64,000 nucleotides of DNA from Rhodopseudomonas faecalis (lineage in GTDB: Bacteria > Pseudomonadota > Alphaproteobacteria > Rhizobiales > Xanthobacteraceae): assembly GCF_003217325.1 (NCBI RefSeq), contig NZ_QJTI01000005.1, positions 1-64,000 of the forward strand, read 5' to 3'. The notes under the pieces were generated by a model. That model was given only the letters and a program-made list of their open reading frames with translations, ran no database searches and had not been told where the DNA came from. Both the position numbers and the translations under genes were made by a program. Position 1 is the stretch's first letter. Each line of letters begins with the position of its first letter. Positions 34,830-43,160 of this stretch are shown in pieces.

Positions 34830-36695
34830 TCACCTTTGCGATGGTCGAGGCGGCGCAAACCACCACGTCTCGGGCAGGACGCCGGAGAGGGCGGTACTGG
34901 ACGGCATTTGTATCCGATTCCAGCGGGCGATCCATTGTTCAGGCACGTTATAGGCTGGAATCGCATAGAAACCGGCGATCAGCACCCGGTCGAGCGCGCG
35001 CACCGCGCTGACGAACTCCTCGCGGTCGCGGGCCTCCAGCATCGCTGCGATCATGGCGTCGATCGCCGGGTCCTTGGCGCCCATGTAGTTGCGGGTGCCA
35101 AGCACCTCGGCCGCGGCGCTGCCCCAGTAGAACGCCTGCTCATTGCCCGGCGACAGCGACTGATCCCAGCGGTTCTGGATCATGTCGAACGCGTAGCTGA
35201 GCCGGCGCTGGTCGAATTGCACGCCGTCCACGGCGCGAATCTCGGCTTCGATGCCGGCGCGTTTCAGATCGCGGGCATAGGCCAGCGCGATCCGCTCCTG
35301 ATCGCGGGTGGTGACCAGGATTTCAAAGCGCAGCGGCTGCCCGGTGTCTTGGTGTTTCAGGATGCCGCTATCGAGCGCAAAACCGGCCTCTGCCAGCAGC
35401 GCCAAGGCGCGCCGCAGGGCGTCGCGGTCGCGTCCCGAGCCGTCGCCAGCCGCCAGGCGGAAGCTGCCGTCGATGATCTCGGCCGGCAGACGGTTGAGAT
35501 AAGGCGCCAGCAACTGCCGTTCGCGATCATCGGCCGGGCGCTGATAGGCCGAGAGCTGCGAGCCGGGGAAATAGCCGGCAACCCGGCCATAGAGCCCGAA
35601 GAAGTAGTTGCGGTTGATCCAATCGAAATCGAACAGCAAGGTCAGCGCCTCGCGTACCCTGATGTCGGCAAACACCGGCCGGCGGGTGTTGAACACCAGA
35701 TATTCGGTCGGCTGCGGCAGTCCGGTCTTGATGGTGTCGCGCCGCACCTCGCCGTGTTTCACGGCCGCGAATTTGTAGCCCTCGTGCCAGCGCAGCGGCT
35801 CGTGCTCGATCCGGGCGTCATACAGGCCGCGCTTGAAGGCTTCGAACTGGCCATTGGCCTCGCGATAGAAGTCGAGCCGGACCTCGTCAAAATTCCACAA
35901 GCCGCGGTTCAGCGGCAGGTCGCGGCCCCAATAATCGGGATTGCGGGTCAAGGTCACGCTCGCGGTGGGACGGACCGCCGTGACCTGATAGGGCCCCGAT
36001 CCGAGCGGCGCGCTGAGTGTGGTTTCCTCAAACTTCTCGGGATCGACCGCGTGCTTGGCCAGGATCGGCATCAGCCCGAGAATCAGCGGCAATTCGCGGT
36101 CGGCGGCGCCGCCGAAATCGAAGCGGATGGTGCGCGCGTCGATAATCTCGGCCTTGGTGACCTTGGCGTAGTACAGCCGGTAGTTCGGCCGGCCCTTGTC
36201 GCGCAAGAGCTGCCAGGAGAATAGCACGTCCTCGGCGGTGACCGGGCGGCCATCGGCAAAGCGCGCCTGCGGCCGCAGCCGGAAGGTGACGTAGCTGCGC
36301 GCCTCGTCGGTCTCGACGCTCTCGGCGAGCAACCCGTACAGCGTAAAAGCCTCGTCATGACCGCGGGTCAGCAGGCTCTCGATCACATAGCCGCGCATCT
36401 GCGGCACGGCGATGCCTTTGACGATGAACGGATTGAGGCTGTCGAAGGTGCCGGAAAGCCCGAGAATCAGCCGCCCGCCTTTCGGCGCGGCTGGGTTGGC
36501 ATAGGGCAGGTGGCTGAAGTCCGCGGGCAGCGCCGGGGTGCCGTGCATGGCCAGCGCATGGGCCGGGCCGGGCTTCTGTTCGGCAGCGGCCCCGGATAGT
36601 GCCTGAAACAGGCAAAAAGCCAACCCCGCGGCCAATTTGGCCGCCCAAAGCAGGGACTTGCCCCGTTTGCAGCGCGGTGATTCGATCAACGGCAC
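34830..36695 (-). CDS. Extracellular solute-binding protein family 5 (YejA-like peptide/oligomer transport)
   Basis: A 621-residue periplasmic binding protein with a signal peptide (LLWAAKLAAGLAFCLFQALSGAAA). Family 5 landmarks include SHLPYANPAAPKGGRL, SGTFDSLNPFIVKG, FRLRPQARFADGRPVTAEDV and VREALTLLFDFDWINRNYFFG. These match YejA, the binding protein of the YejABEF microcin C/peptide importer, rather than DppA. No permease or ATPase gene is adjacent, so it is an orphan receptor here. The GTG at 36695 follows a GAGATGGG. It leads a three-gene minus-strand unit with an acyl-CoA-synthetase-like and a GGDEF-like gene. Confidence 0.88.
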   Translation of the reverse strand: MPLIESPRCKRGKSLLWAAKLAAGLAFCLFQALSGAAAEQKPGPAHALAMHGTPALPADFSHLPYANPAAPKGGRLILGLSGTFDSLNPFIVKGIAVPQMRGYVIESLLTRGHDEAFTLYGLLAESVETDEARSYVTFRLRPQARFADGRPVTAEDVLFSWQLLRDKGRPNYRLYYAKVTKAEIIDARTIRFDFGGAADRELPLILGLMPILAKHAVDPEKFEETTLSAPLGSGPYQVTAVRPTASVTLTRNPDYWGRDLPLNRGLWNFDEVRLDFYREANGQFEAFKRGLYDARIEHEPLRWHEGYKFAAVKHGEVRRDTIKTGLPQPTEYLVFNTRRPVFADIRVREALTLLFDFDWINRNYFFGLYGRVAGYFPGSQLSAYQRPADDRERQLLAPYLNRLPAEIIDGSFRLAAGDGSGRDRDALRRALALLAEAGFALDSGILKHQDTGQPLRFEILVTTRDQERIALAYARDLKRAGIEAEIRAVDGVQFDQRRLSYAFDMIQNRWDQSLSPGNEQAFYWGSAAAEVLGTRNYMGAKDPAIDAMIAAMLEARDREEFVSAVRALDRVLIAGFYAIPAYNVPEQWIARWNRIQMPSSTALSGVLPETWWFAPPRPSQR

Positions 36696-36912
36696 GGCCC
36701 ATCTCTAGCACATCTGCCGGGGGCTTCGATTGGGGTTGGTAATGGCAAGCCGGCATTGATCTTTTCAACCGCCGCTGTATTGAATGCCCCCACATTGACC
36801 ATGCCGCGAGGCCTGCCACGTATCCGCCGCAATCGGTTTCGAGACAGGCGCCGGCGAGATGTCGGCCTCCGCTGCATTTTGGGGGCGCTACCGTTCAGAA
36901 AGGGTCTCCGCA

Positions 36913-37683
36913 ATGAATTTCCGTCTCTTGGCCGCGTCGGCTCTGCCGCGCGGGGGAGCTATCGCCCTGCTGGCGGCGACGTTGACCGCCATGACCGCGA
37001 TCCCGGCGGCGCAGGCGCAGCAGGCTCCTGCCGCGCAGGGTGCGCAGCCTCAGGGTGCGCAACCGAAGGCCAAGGCTGCCCCGGCGCCCGCTCCGGCGCA
37101 GAAGGGTGCCGCGCCGCAGCAGGCAACGCCGCCCGCCGATCAGCAGGTGCAGCTCATTTACGCGCCCTGGACCAAGTTCTGCCTGAAGGGCCAGGAAGCC
37201 AACGCCAAGCAGGTGTGCTTCACCGGCAAGGACGGCCGCATTGAATCCGGCCAGCCGGTGATCGCTGCCGTGATCATCGAGCCGGAAGGCGAGCCAAAGA
37301 AGATTTTGCGCGTGACGCTGCCGCTCGGCATGCAGCTCGTGCACGGCACCCGCGTGATCGTCGACAGTAACCAGCCGATGCAGAGCCCCTATGTGATCTG
37401 CTTCGCCAATGGCTGTATGTCGGACTACGAAGTGACGCCCGATCTGCTGTCCAACCTGAAGAAGGGCCAGAACCTGATCGTGCAGGCGATCAACGCCAAT
37501 GGCGCGCCGCTGACGCTGCCGCTGCCGCTGGCTGAGTTCGCCAAGGCCTATGACGGCCCGCCGACCGACCCGAAGCAGTTCGAAGAAACCCAGAAGAAGC
37601 TGCAGGAAGAACTGCAGAAGCGGGCCGAAGAGCAGCGCAAGAAGCTCGAGGCTCAGCAGCAGGCCAATCCGGCCGCCAAGTAA
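36913..37683 (+). CDS. Invasion-associated locus B (IalB) family secreted protein
   Basis: A 256-residue exported protein. The signal segment (AIALLAATLTAMTAIPAAQAQ) is followed by a 45-residue Ala/Pro/Gln-rich linker, the IalB domain (QLIYAPWTKFCLKGQEANAKQ, CFTGKDGRIESGQP, RVTLPLGMQLVHGTRVIVD, CFANGCMSDYEVTPDLL), and a charged helical tail rich in Glu, Lys and Gln. Four Cys can pair as in the family. IalB proteins are periplasmic, known from Bartonella invasion and common in soil Rhizobiales with no proven role. AAAGGG lies 8 bases before ATG 36913. It diverges from the YejA-like gene. Confidence 0.88.
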   Translation: MNFRLLAASALPRGGAIALLAATLTAMTAIPAAQAQQAPAAQGAQPQGAQPKAKAAPAPAPAQKGAAPQQATPPADQQVQLIYAPWTKFCLKGQEANAKQVCFTGKDGRIESGQPVIAAVIIEPEGEPKKILRVTLPLGMQLVHGTRVIVDSNQPMQSPYVICFANGCMSDYEVTPDLLSNLKKGQNLIVQAINANGAPLTLPLPLAEFAKAYDGPPTDPKQFEETQKKLQEELQKRAEEQRKKLEAQQQANPAAK

Positions 37684-37703
37684 TCCGCGCAAGCAACATG
37701 ACC

Positions 37704-37729
37704 AAGGGGAGCCCAATCGGCTCCCCTTT
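37704..37729 (+). terminator. Rho-independent terminator after the IalB-family gene
   Basis: AAGGGGAGCC (37704-37713) pairs perfectly with GGCTCCCCTT (37719-37728) around a 5-base loop, and a short T-rich stretch TTTGTTG follows. It sits 20 bases past the stop codon. Confidence 0.85.
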
Positions 37730-37819
37730 GTTGATCTGGACTTCTTTTGTCTGAAGTTCCGTGCTTGAGAGCCGATCACGCGCAGAGCTGATCGCTGCCT
37801 GCGCGGTTCGCTCAGGTGG

Positions 37820-38152
37820 TCAGTTCAGCGACGAATTGCGCGGCCGGTAGCAGCCGGACTTGTCGCGCACAAAGATCTCCGACACCTGCGAATGCCGGAT
37901 CGGCTCGCTCGAGTCGTCCGCCACCAGATTCTACTCCGAGACATAGGCGACATATTCGGTGTCGGCATTTTCGGCGAGCAGATGATAAAACGGCTGATCC
38001 TTGTGCGGTCGAACGTCCTCGGGGATCGACAGCCACCATTCTTCGGTGTTGTCGAACACCGGATCGATGTCGAAGATCACGCCCCGGAACGAAAACACCC
38101 GATGGCGAACGATCTGTCCAATCTGGAAACGGGCAGTCCTGATCTTGATCAT
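37820..38152 (-). pseudogene. hspQ: hspQ interrupted by one in-frame amber codon
   Basis: HspQ is a small heat-shock and protease-specificity factor of about 105-115 residues. The first 73 residues are clearly HspQ (KIRTARFQIGQIVRHRVFSF, WWLSIPEDVRPHKDQPFYHL, AENADTEYVAYVSE), then comes TAG (reverse of 37931-37933). The same frame continues without a shift for 36 more codons (NLVADDSSEPIRHSQVSEIF, DKSGCYRPRNSS) to TGA at 37822-37820. That gives the normal length of 110 codons with one stop where the family has Gln. A single C-to-T change (CAG to TAG) explains it. It is either a recent pseudogene, a truncated but functional protein, or a sequencing error. Confidence 0.85.
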
Positions 38153-38247
38153 CCCACGTCGAATAAACCAGGAAGAGCCGCGAGGCTAGAGCCGGCGCGC
38201 GGCGCCGGCGTAGATCGGACGCGAACAAAAATAACAAATAAAATTCA

Positions 38248-39210
38248 ATGATCGAGATCCTGAACCTGGCGCTTCCTTACTTCGGCCTGATCTTCATCGG
38301 CTTTGCCTGCGGCCGCTGGCAGCGGTTGCCGGAAAACGGCCTCGCCTGGATGAATTTCTTCCTGCTGTACGTGTCGCTGCCGGCGCTGTTCTTCCGGATC
38401 ATGTCGAAGACGCCGTTCGAGGAACTCAACAATTTGCCATTCGTGGTCGCGACCACGCTTGGCACCATGATCGCGTTCACGCTGGCGGCGCTGGTGGCGT
38501 GGCTGCTCGGCGGCCTGAAACTGCGCGACACCGCGATCGCGGCGCTGGCCGGTGGCTATGGCAATATCGGCTATATGGGCCCGGGGCTGGCGCTGGCGGT
38601 GCTGGGCAGCAAGGCGGCGGTGCCGACCGCGCTGATCTTCTGCTTCGACAGCATTTTTCTGTTCTCGATCGTGCCGATCCTGATGGCGCTGGCCGGCGGC
38701 GATGGCCGGCCGGTGTGGGTCACGGTCGGCCAGATGCTGCGCGCCATCATCTTCCACCCGCTGATCGTGTCCGCCTATTGCGGGGCGCTGGCCGCGGCGC
38801 TGCATCTGCAATTGCCGGCGGCGGTCGATAACACCTTGCAGTTTTTGCAAAACGCCGCGGCGCCGGTGGCGCTGTTCGTGCTCGGTGTCACGGTGGCGCT
38901 GCGGCCGTTCGGGCGGGTGCCGTGGGAAATCCCGGCGCTGATCAGCATCAAGCTGGTGCTGCATCCGCTGATCGTGTTTGGGCTGATGATCGCGTTCGGG
39001 CCGTTCAGCTATGAATGGGCGGCGACCGCGGTGCTGATGGCCTCGCTGCCGCCGGCGCTCAACGTGTTTGTGATCGGCCGGCAGTATAACAGCTGGGTGG
39101 AGCCGGCCTCGGTGGCGGTGCTGACCGGCACCTTCGTGTCAGTCATCACGCTGACCAGCGTGATGTGGCTGCTGCGCAATGGCGCGATCGTATTTCCGAC
39201 CCTGAACTGA
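38248..39210 (+). CDS. AEC family transporter (auxin efflux carrier-like)
   Basis: A 320-residue inner-membrane protein with about ten spans in the 5+5 arrangement of AEC/PIN-like carriers. It begins IEILNLALPYFGLIFIGFAC, with the family motif NFFLLYVSLPALFFRIM near residue 40 and GGYGNIGYMGPGLAL near residue 110. The second half repeats the pattern (AAPVALFVLGVTVALRPFG, SLPPALNVFVIGRQY). The substrate is unknown; relatives carry malate or other organic anions. The ATG follows an A-rich stretch without an obvious ribosome site. Confidence 0.9.
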   Translation: MIEILNLALPYFGLIFIGFACGRWQRLPENGLAWMNFFLLYVSLPALFFRIMSKTPFEELNNLPFVVATTLGTMIAFTLAALVAWLLGGLKLRDTAIAALAGGYGNIGYMGPGLALAVLGSKAAVPTALIFCFDSIFLFSIVPILMALAGGDGRPVWVTVGQMLRAIIFHPLIVSAYCGALAAALHLQLPAAVDNTLQFLQNAAAPVALFVLGVTVALRPFGRVPWEIPALISIKLVLHPLIVFGLMIAFGPFSYEWAATAVLMASLPPALNVFVIGRQYNSWVEPASVAVLTGTFVSVITLTSVMWLLRNGAIVFPTLN

Positions 39211-39262
39211 TCGCGCGACAGGCCCAATACCCAATATAGACTTGACGAGACGGGCGGGCGGC

Positions 39263-40465
39263 TTAACGCCGCCCGGGCCGCCACGCCATCGCCAGTCCCT
39301 CGCGCATCGCCAGCCGCCGCAGCACGCCGACGCCGCTGAGCAGGTGCAGGCCGAACGCGCGCGCCGCCTGCACCGGCAACAGGTCGCTGAGCAGCGAGCG
39401 ATTGACGAGGTCGATCACCATCGAACGGCCGTTAATATCGCCGCGCCGCGCGCTCTCAAAGCGCTGTAGCACCGCCGGGCTGCCGAGATCGTCGCCGCGC
39501 TCGCGCGCCTCGCGCACGATGTCCGCGAGCGCACCGGCGTCGCGCAGCCCCATGTTCAGCCCTTGGGCGCCGATCGGCGGCACCACATGGGCCGCTTCGC
39601 CGACCAGCGCGATGCGCTTGCTGGCGAAGTGCTGCGGCCGCTCGAACGACAGCGGAAACAGGTTGCGGCCGGGCTGCACGGTGATCTTGCCGAGGATCGA
39701 ATGCGACTGCTTTTCCGCGGCGGCCGCCAGCTCGTCATCGCTGAGCGCCAGCATCCGTTCGGCGTCGCGCGGCTGCATCACCCAGACCACGCTGGAATTG
39801 CGTCCCGGCAGCGGCACGAACACGCACGGGCCGGCGCTGGTGTGGAATTCGGTCGAGACGTTACGGTGCGGCCGGTTGTGGCTGACATTGAAGGTCAGCG
39901 CCGCCTGCGGCAGCAACTTGCGCGACACCGAAATGCCGGCGGCGTCGCGGCATAGCGATTTGCGGCCATCGGCGCCGACCACCAGCGCCGCCGACAACAG
40001 CCGGCCTTGCCGGGTGCTGACCGCCACCGCGGTTTCTTCCGGGCTGACGATCTCCGCTTCGTCGTCGAACCGGATCAGATGCGGCAGTTCGTCGGCGCGC
40101 TCCTCGAGCGCCACCATCAGATGGCGGTTCTCGATATTGTAGCCGAACGCGTCGAGGCCGATTTCCTCAGCGCGGAATGCCACTTCGGGCGCCCGGATCA
40201 GGCGGTCGGTATCATCCACCAGACGCATCACCCGCAGCGCCGCGGACTTGCTGGTGCAGCGCCGCCAGACGTCGATCCGGTCGAGCAGGTCGATCGAATC
40301 GCCGAGCAGAGCGGTGGTGCGGTTGTCGCCATAGGGCAGTCGCCGCGCGATCAGCGCGGTCGAGGCCCCGGTGGATGCAATGGCAATGGCGGCGGCGACG
40401 CCGGCCGGACCGCCGCCGATCACCATGACATCGAAATGGTCGGGCTGGGGAAGAATGTCGCTCAT
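39263..40465 (-). CDS. FAD-dependent ubiquinone-type hydroxylase (UbiH/UbiF/VisC family)
   Basis: A 400-residue flavin monooxygenase, probably acting in ubiquinone ring hydroxylation. The Rossmann motif is VIGGGPAGVAAAIAIA near residue 18, the DG motif is VVGADGRKSLCRD, and the third FAD motif is ALVGEAAHVVPPIGAQGLNMG. The last normally reads GDAAH, so Asp is replaced by Glu, a conservative but noticeable change at an FAD-ribityl contact. ATG 40465 and ATG 40474 are both possible. Which ring carbon it hydroxylates cannot be told from sequence. It diverges from pcs, and a GC-rich hairpin (39255-39275) covers its stop. Confidence 0.85.
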   Translation of the reverse strand: MSDILPQPDHFDVMVIGGGPAGVAAAIAIASTGASTALIARRLPYGDNRTTALLGDSIDLLDRIDVWRRCTSKSAALRVMRLVDDTDRLIRAPEVAFRAEEIGLDAFGYNIENRHLMVALEERADELPHLIRFDDEAEIVSPEETAVAVSTRQGRLLSAALVVGADGRKSLCRDAAGISVSRKLLPQAALTFNVSHNRPHRNVSTEFHTSAGPCVFVPLPGRNSSVVWVMQPRDAERMLALSDDELAAAAEKQSHSILGKITVQPGRNLFPLSFERPQHFASKRIALVGEAAHVVPPIGAQGLNMGLRDAGALADIVREARERGDDLGSPAVLQRFESARRGDINGRSMVIDLVNRSLLSDLLPVQAARAFGLHLLSGVGVLRRLAMREGLAMAWRPGRR

Positions 40466-40571
40466 GCCACACATTTGACGCCGCCGCCGACTTTTTCAAG
40501 TGCCACGCTGCCGCGTCCGGTTCCGGTCCTGGTAGGCAGGGGCCGGTCATTCCTGATAAGCACGATTCCTC

Positions 40572-41306
40572 ATGACGATGCCTGATCCGCCAGCACCGCC
40601 GTCCGATTCGCGCACCATGCGCGCGGCGGCGCTTGCCGTGCACTGGCTGACCGCGTTCGGCGCCGGGTTGGCGCTGCTGGCGCTGTTCGAGGCGGTGCGG
40701 GCCCATTGGGTCGGCATGTTCGTCTGGCTCGGCGTGGCGCTCCTGGTCGATGGCATCGACGGGCCGCTGGCGCGCTGGCTCAATGTGCAGCGCTTGCAGC
40801 CGAACTGGTCGGGCGAGGTGCTCGACCTGGTGGTCGATTTCCTCACTTACGTGTTCGTGCCCGCTTACGCGATCGTCGCCAGCGGCTTGCTGCTGCCGAT
40901 CATCGGGCCGCTGCTCGGGGTCGGTATCGTGGTGACCAGCGCGATGTATTTCGCCGATCAGCGCATGAAATGTGACGACCACCATTTCCGCGGTTTCCCG
41001 GCGCTGTGGAACGCGGCGGCGTTCTACCTGTTCCTGCTGCAGCCGCCGCCGGTGGCGGCCAGTGTTGCGATCGCCGCTTTGATCGTGCTGACCTTCGTGC
41101 CGTTTCATGTGATTCACCCGGTCCGCGTGCAACGCTGGCGCTGGCTCAATCTGGCGCTGATCGCGATCTGGGCTTTGCTCGCCGGGTGGACCATGTTCAA
41201 GGATTTTGAGGTCGGTGCGCCGGTGCAGATCGTGCTGTGCTCGATCGCGCTGTACGTGATGTTTGCCGACCTCGTGATACGCATGCTGAAAGGCCGCCGC
41301 CAATGA
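40572..41306 (+). CDS. pcs: Phosphatidylcholine synthase (CDP-diacylglycerol + choline)
   Basis: Pcs condenses choline with CDP-diacylglycerol to form phosphatidylcholine in one step, a route found in rhizobia and relatives. The 244-residue membrane protein has the CDP-alcohol phosphotransferase signature in the Pcs variant: VDGIDGPLARWLNVQRL, then WSGEVLDLVVDFLTYVF, giving the DG..AR..G...D...D pattern. About eight hydrophobic spans are visible. The ATG at 40572 or at the second Met (40578) may be used. Its stop overlaps the terC-family start (ATGA). Confidence 0.92.
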   Translation: MTMPDPPAPPSDSRTMRAAALAVHWLTAFGAGLALLALFEAVRAHWVGMFVWLGVALLVDGIDGPLARWLNVQRLQPNWSGEVLDLVVDFLTYVFVPAYAIVASGLLLPIIGPLLGVGIVVTSAMYFADQRMKCDDHHFRGFPALWNAAAFYLFLLQPPPVAASVAIAALIVLTFVPFHVIHPVRVQRWRWLNLALIAIWALLAGWTMFKDFEVGAPVQIVLCSIALYVMFADLVIRMLKGRRQ

Positions 41307-42061
41307 TGGAACTACTGACCAGCCCGGAAGCTTGGGCTGCGCTCCTGACGCTGACGGCGCTGGAAATCGTGCTCGGCATCGACAATGTCATCTTCCTGTC
41401 GGTGATCGTGGCGCGGATTCCGCCGCGGCAGGCCAAGCGGGCGCGGCAGATCGGGCTGACGCTGGCGCTGGTGTTCCGGATCGCGCTGCTCAGTGTGCTG
41501 GTCTGGCTGATCGGTCTCACCGAGGATGTGATCCGGATCGGCGAGTATGGTTTCTCCTGGCGCGACATCATCCTGATTGCCGGCGGCCTGTTCCTGATCG
41601 CCAAGGCGACCCACGAAATCCACGCCGAAGTCGATGCCGATGACGATGAGCCGGCGCCCAGCACCGGACGCACCGCGTTCATGTTGGTGCTCGCGCAGAT
41701 TGTGGTGATCGATCTGGTGTTCTCGGTCGACTCGATCATCACCGCGATCGGCATGGCACGCGACCTGCCGATCATGATCGCCGCGGTGATCATCGCCATG
41801 GTGGTGATGTACCTGTCGTCCGGGCCGGTCGCGCGGTTTGTCAGCAATCATCCCACCACCAAGATGCTGGCGCTGGCGTTTCTGGTGATGATCGGCGTGG
41901 CGCTGGTTGCGGACGGTTTCAAATTCCACATCCCGCGCGCTTACATCTATTTCGCGATCGCGTTCTCGGTCTCGGTTGAATTCTTCAACGTGCTGGCGAG
42001 TCGCAACCGCAAGCGAGCACGGCAACGTCAGCAGCAGACCAGCACGGCGCCGTCCGAGTGA
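41303..42061 (+). CDS. TerC family membrane protein
   Basis: A 252-residue integral membrane protein with about seven spans and the TerC hallmarks EIVLGIDNVIFLSVIVARIP near residue 20 and VVIDLVFSVDSIITAIGMA near residue 140. The paired Asp residues lie within membrane segments and are typical of metal-ion (Mn2+) exporters of this family. A charged loop (DADDDEPAPS) separates the halves. The ATG at 41303 overlaps the pcs stop. The tail is Arg/Gln-rich (RNRKRARQRQQQ). Confidence 0.92.
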   Translation: MMELLTSPEAWAALLTLTALEIVLGIDNVIFLSVIVARIPPRQAKRARQIGLTLALVFRIALLSVLVWLIGLTEDVIRIGEYGFSWRDIILIAGGLFLIAKATHEIHAEVDADDDEPAPSTGRTAFMLVLAQIVVIDLVFSVDSIITAIGMARDLPIMIAAVIIAMVVMYLSSGPVARFVSNHPTTKMLALAFLVMIGVALVADGFKFHIPRAYIYFAIAFSVSVEFFNVLASRNRKRARQRQQQTSTAPSE

Positions 42062-42114
42062 GTTGACAACCAAGCGGCGATGGCTTTGGCTCCGACGATC
42101 GCAGGAGGGACGGA

Positions 42115-43089
42115 ATGACGAAGGCGGTGCAGGTCCACAAGGTCGGAGGACCGGAGGCTCTGGTCTATGAGGCAATCGATTTGCCAGAGCCGGGGCCTGG
42201 CGAGGTGCGCATCAAGCAGCACGCGGTCGGCCTCAACTTCATCGACGTCTACTACCGCACCGGGCTGTATAAGGCGCCCGGACTGCCGTTCATCGTCGGC
42301 AATGAAGCCGCGGGCGAGGTGACCGAGGTCGGGCCCGGCGTCACCAATTTTCATCCGGGCGACCGGGTCGCCTATTACACTAATCTCGGCGCCTATGCCA
42401 CGCAGCGCAACATCGCCGCCGACCGGCTGGTGAAGCTGCCCGACCACATCACCTATGAGCAGGGCGCGGTGTTGATGCTGAAGGGCCTCACCGTCTGGTA
42501 TCTGCTGCACAAAACCTTTCAGGTCGGCCCCGGCCATCGCGTGCTGATCCATGCCGCGGCGGGCGGCATCGGCCTGCTGGCGTGCCAATGGGCGCGGGCG
42601 CTCGGCGCCCATGTGATCGGCACGGTCGGCTCGCGCGCCAAGGCTGAAATGGCGGAAGCCGCCGGCTGCGATCACGTGATCGTCTATACCGAAGAAGATT
42701 TCGTGGCGCGGGTGAAGCAGATCAGCCGCAACGAATTGTGCGACGTGGTCTATGACGGCGTCGGCAAAACCACGTTCCCCGGCTCATTGTCCTGCATCCG
42801 GCCGCGCGGTCTGTTCGTATCGTTCGGCAATGCGTCCGGCCCGGTGCCGCCATTCGCGCTCGCCGAGCTGAACACGCACGGCTCGCTGTTTGCGACCCGG
42901 CCAAAACTCAACGATTACATCGGCACCCGCGCCGAACTGATCGAAGGCGCCGACACGCTGTTTTCGGCGATCATCGGCGGAAAACTGCGCATCCAGATCA
43001 ACCATGCCTATGCGCTGAAAGACGCGGCCAAGGCCCATATCGATCTGGAAAGCCGCGCCACCACCGGCGCCTCGATCCTCAAGCCGTAA
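42115..43089 (+). CDS. NADPH:quinone oxidoreductase (zeta-crystallin type)
   Basis: A 324-residue medium-chain dehydrogenase/reductase of the quinone oxidoreductase branch, without the catalytic zinc site. It shows the N-terminal GroES-like region (HAVGLNFIDVYYRTGLYK, GNEAAGEVTEVGPGV), the NADPH-binding motif HAAAGGIGLLACQWARALG near residue 145, and the family's VYDGVGKTTFPGSL. The enzyme likely reduces small quinones by one or two electrons. A GGAGGGA lies 6 bases before the ATG. It is 53 bases after the terC-family gene and may be co-transcribed. Confidence 0.92.
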   Translation: MTKAVQVHKVGGPEALVYEAIDLPEPGPGEVRIKQHAVGLNFIDVYYRTGLYKAPGLPFIVGNEAAGEVTEVGPGVTNFHPGDRVAYYTNLGAYATQRNIAADRLVKLPDHITYEQGAVLMLKGLTVWYLLHKTFQVGPGHRVLIHAAAGGIGLLACQWARALGAHVIGTVGSRAKAEMAEAAGCDHVIVYTEEDFVARVKQISRNELCDVVYDGVGKTTFPGSLSCIRPRGLFVSFGNASGPVPPFALAELNTHGSLFATRPKLNDYIGTRAELIEGADTLFSAIIGGKLRIQINHAYALKDAAKAHIDLESRATTGASILKP

Positions 43090-43160
43090 CGGTTCGACAC
43101 CACGCGCTGGGCCATGGCGCCAGCGCGTGATGCTGTTAGTGCGAGGCGCGTGCGACCGCC

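Noticed and set aside
39255-39275. Terminator over the ubiquinone-hydroxylase stop
   Set aside because: The 8-base GC stem is real but overlaps the stop codon and has no T-run, so it is only noted.
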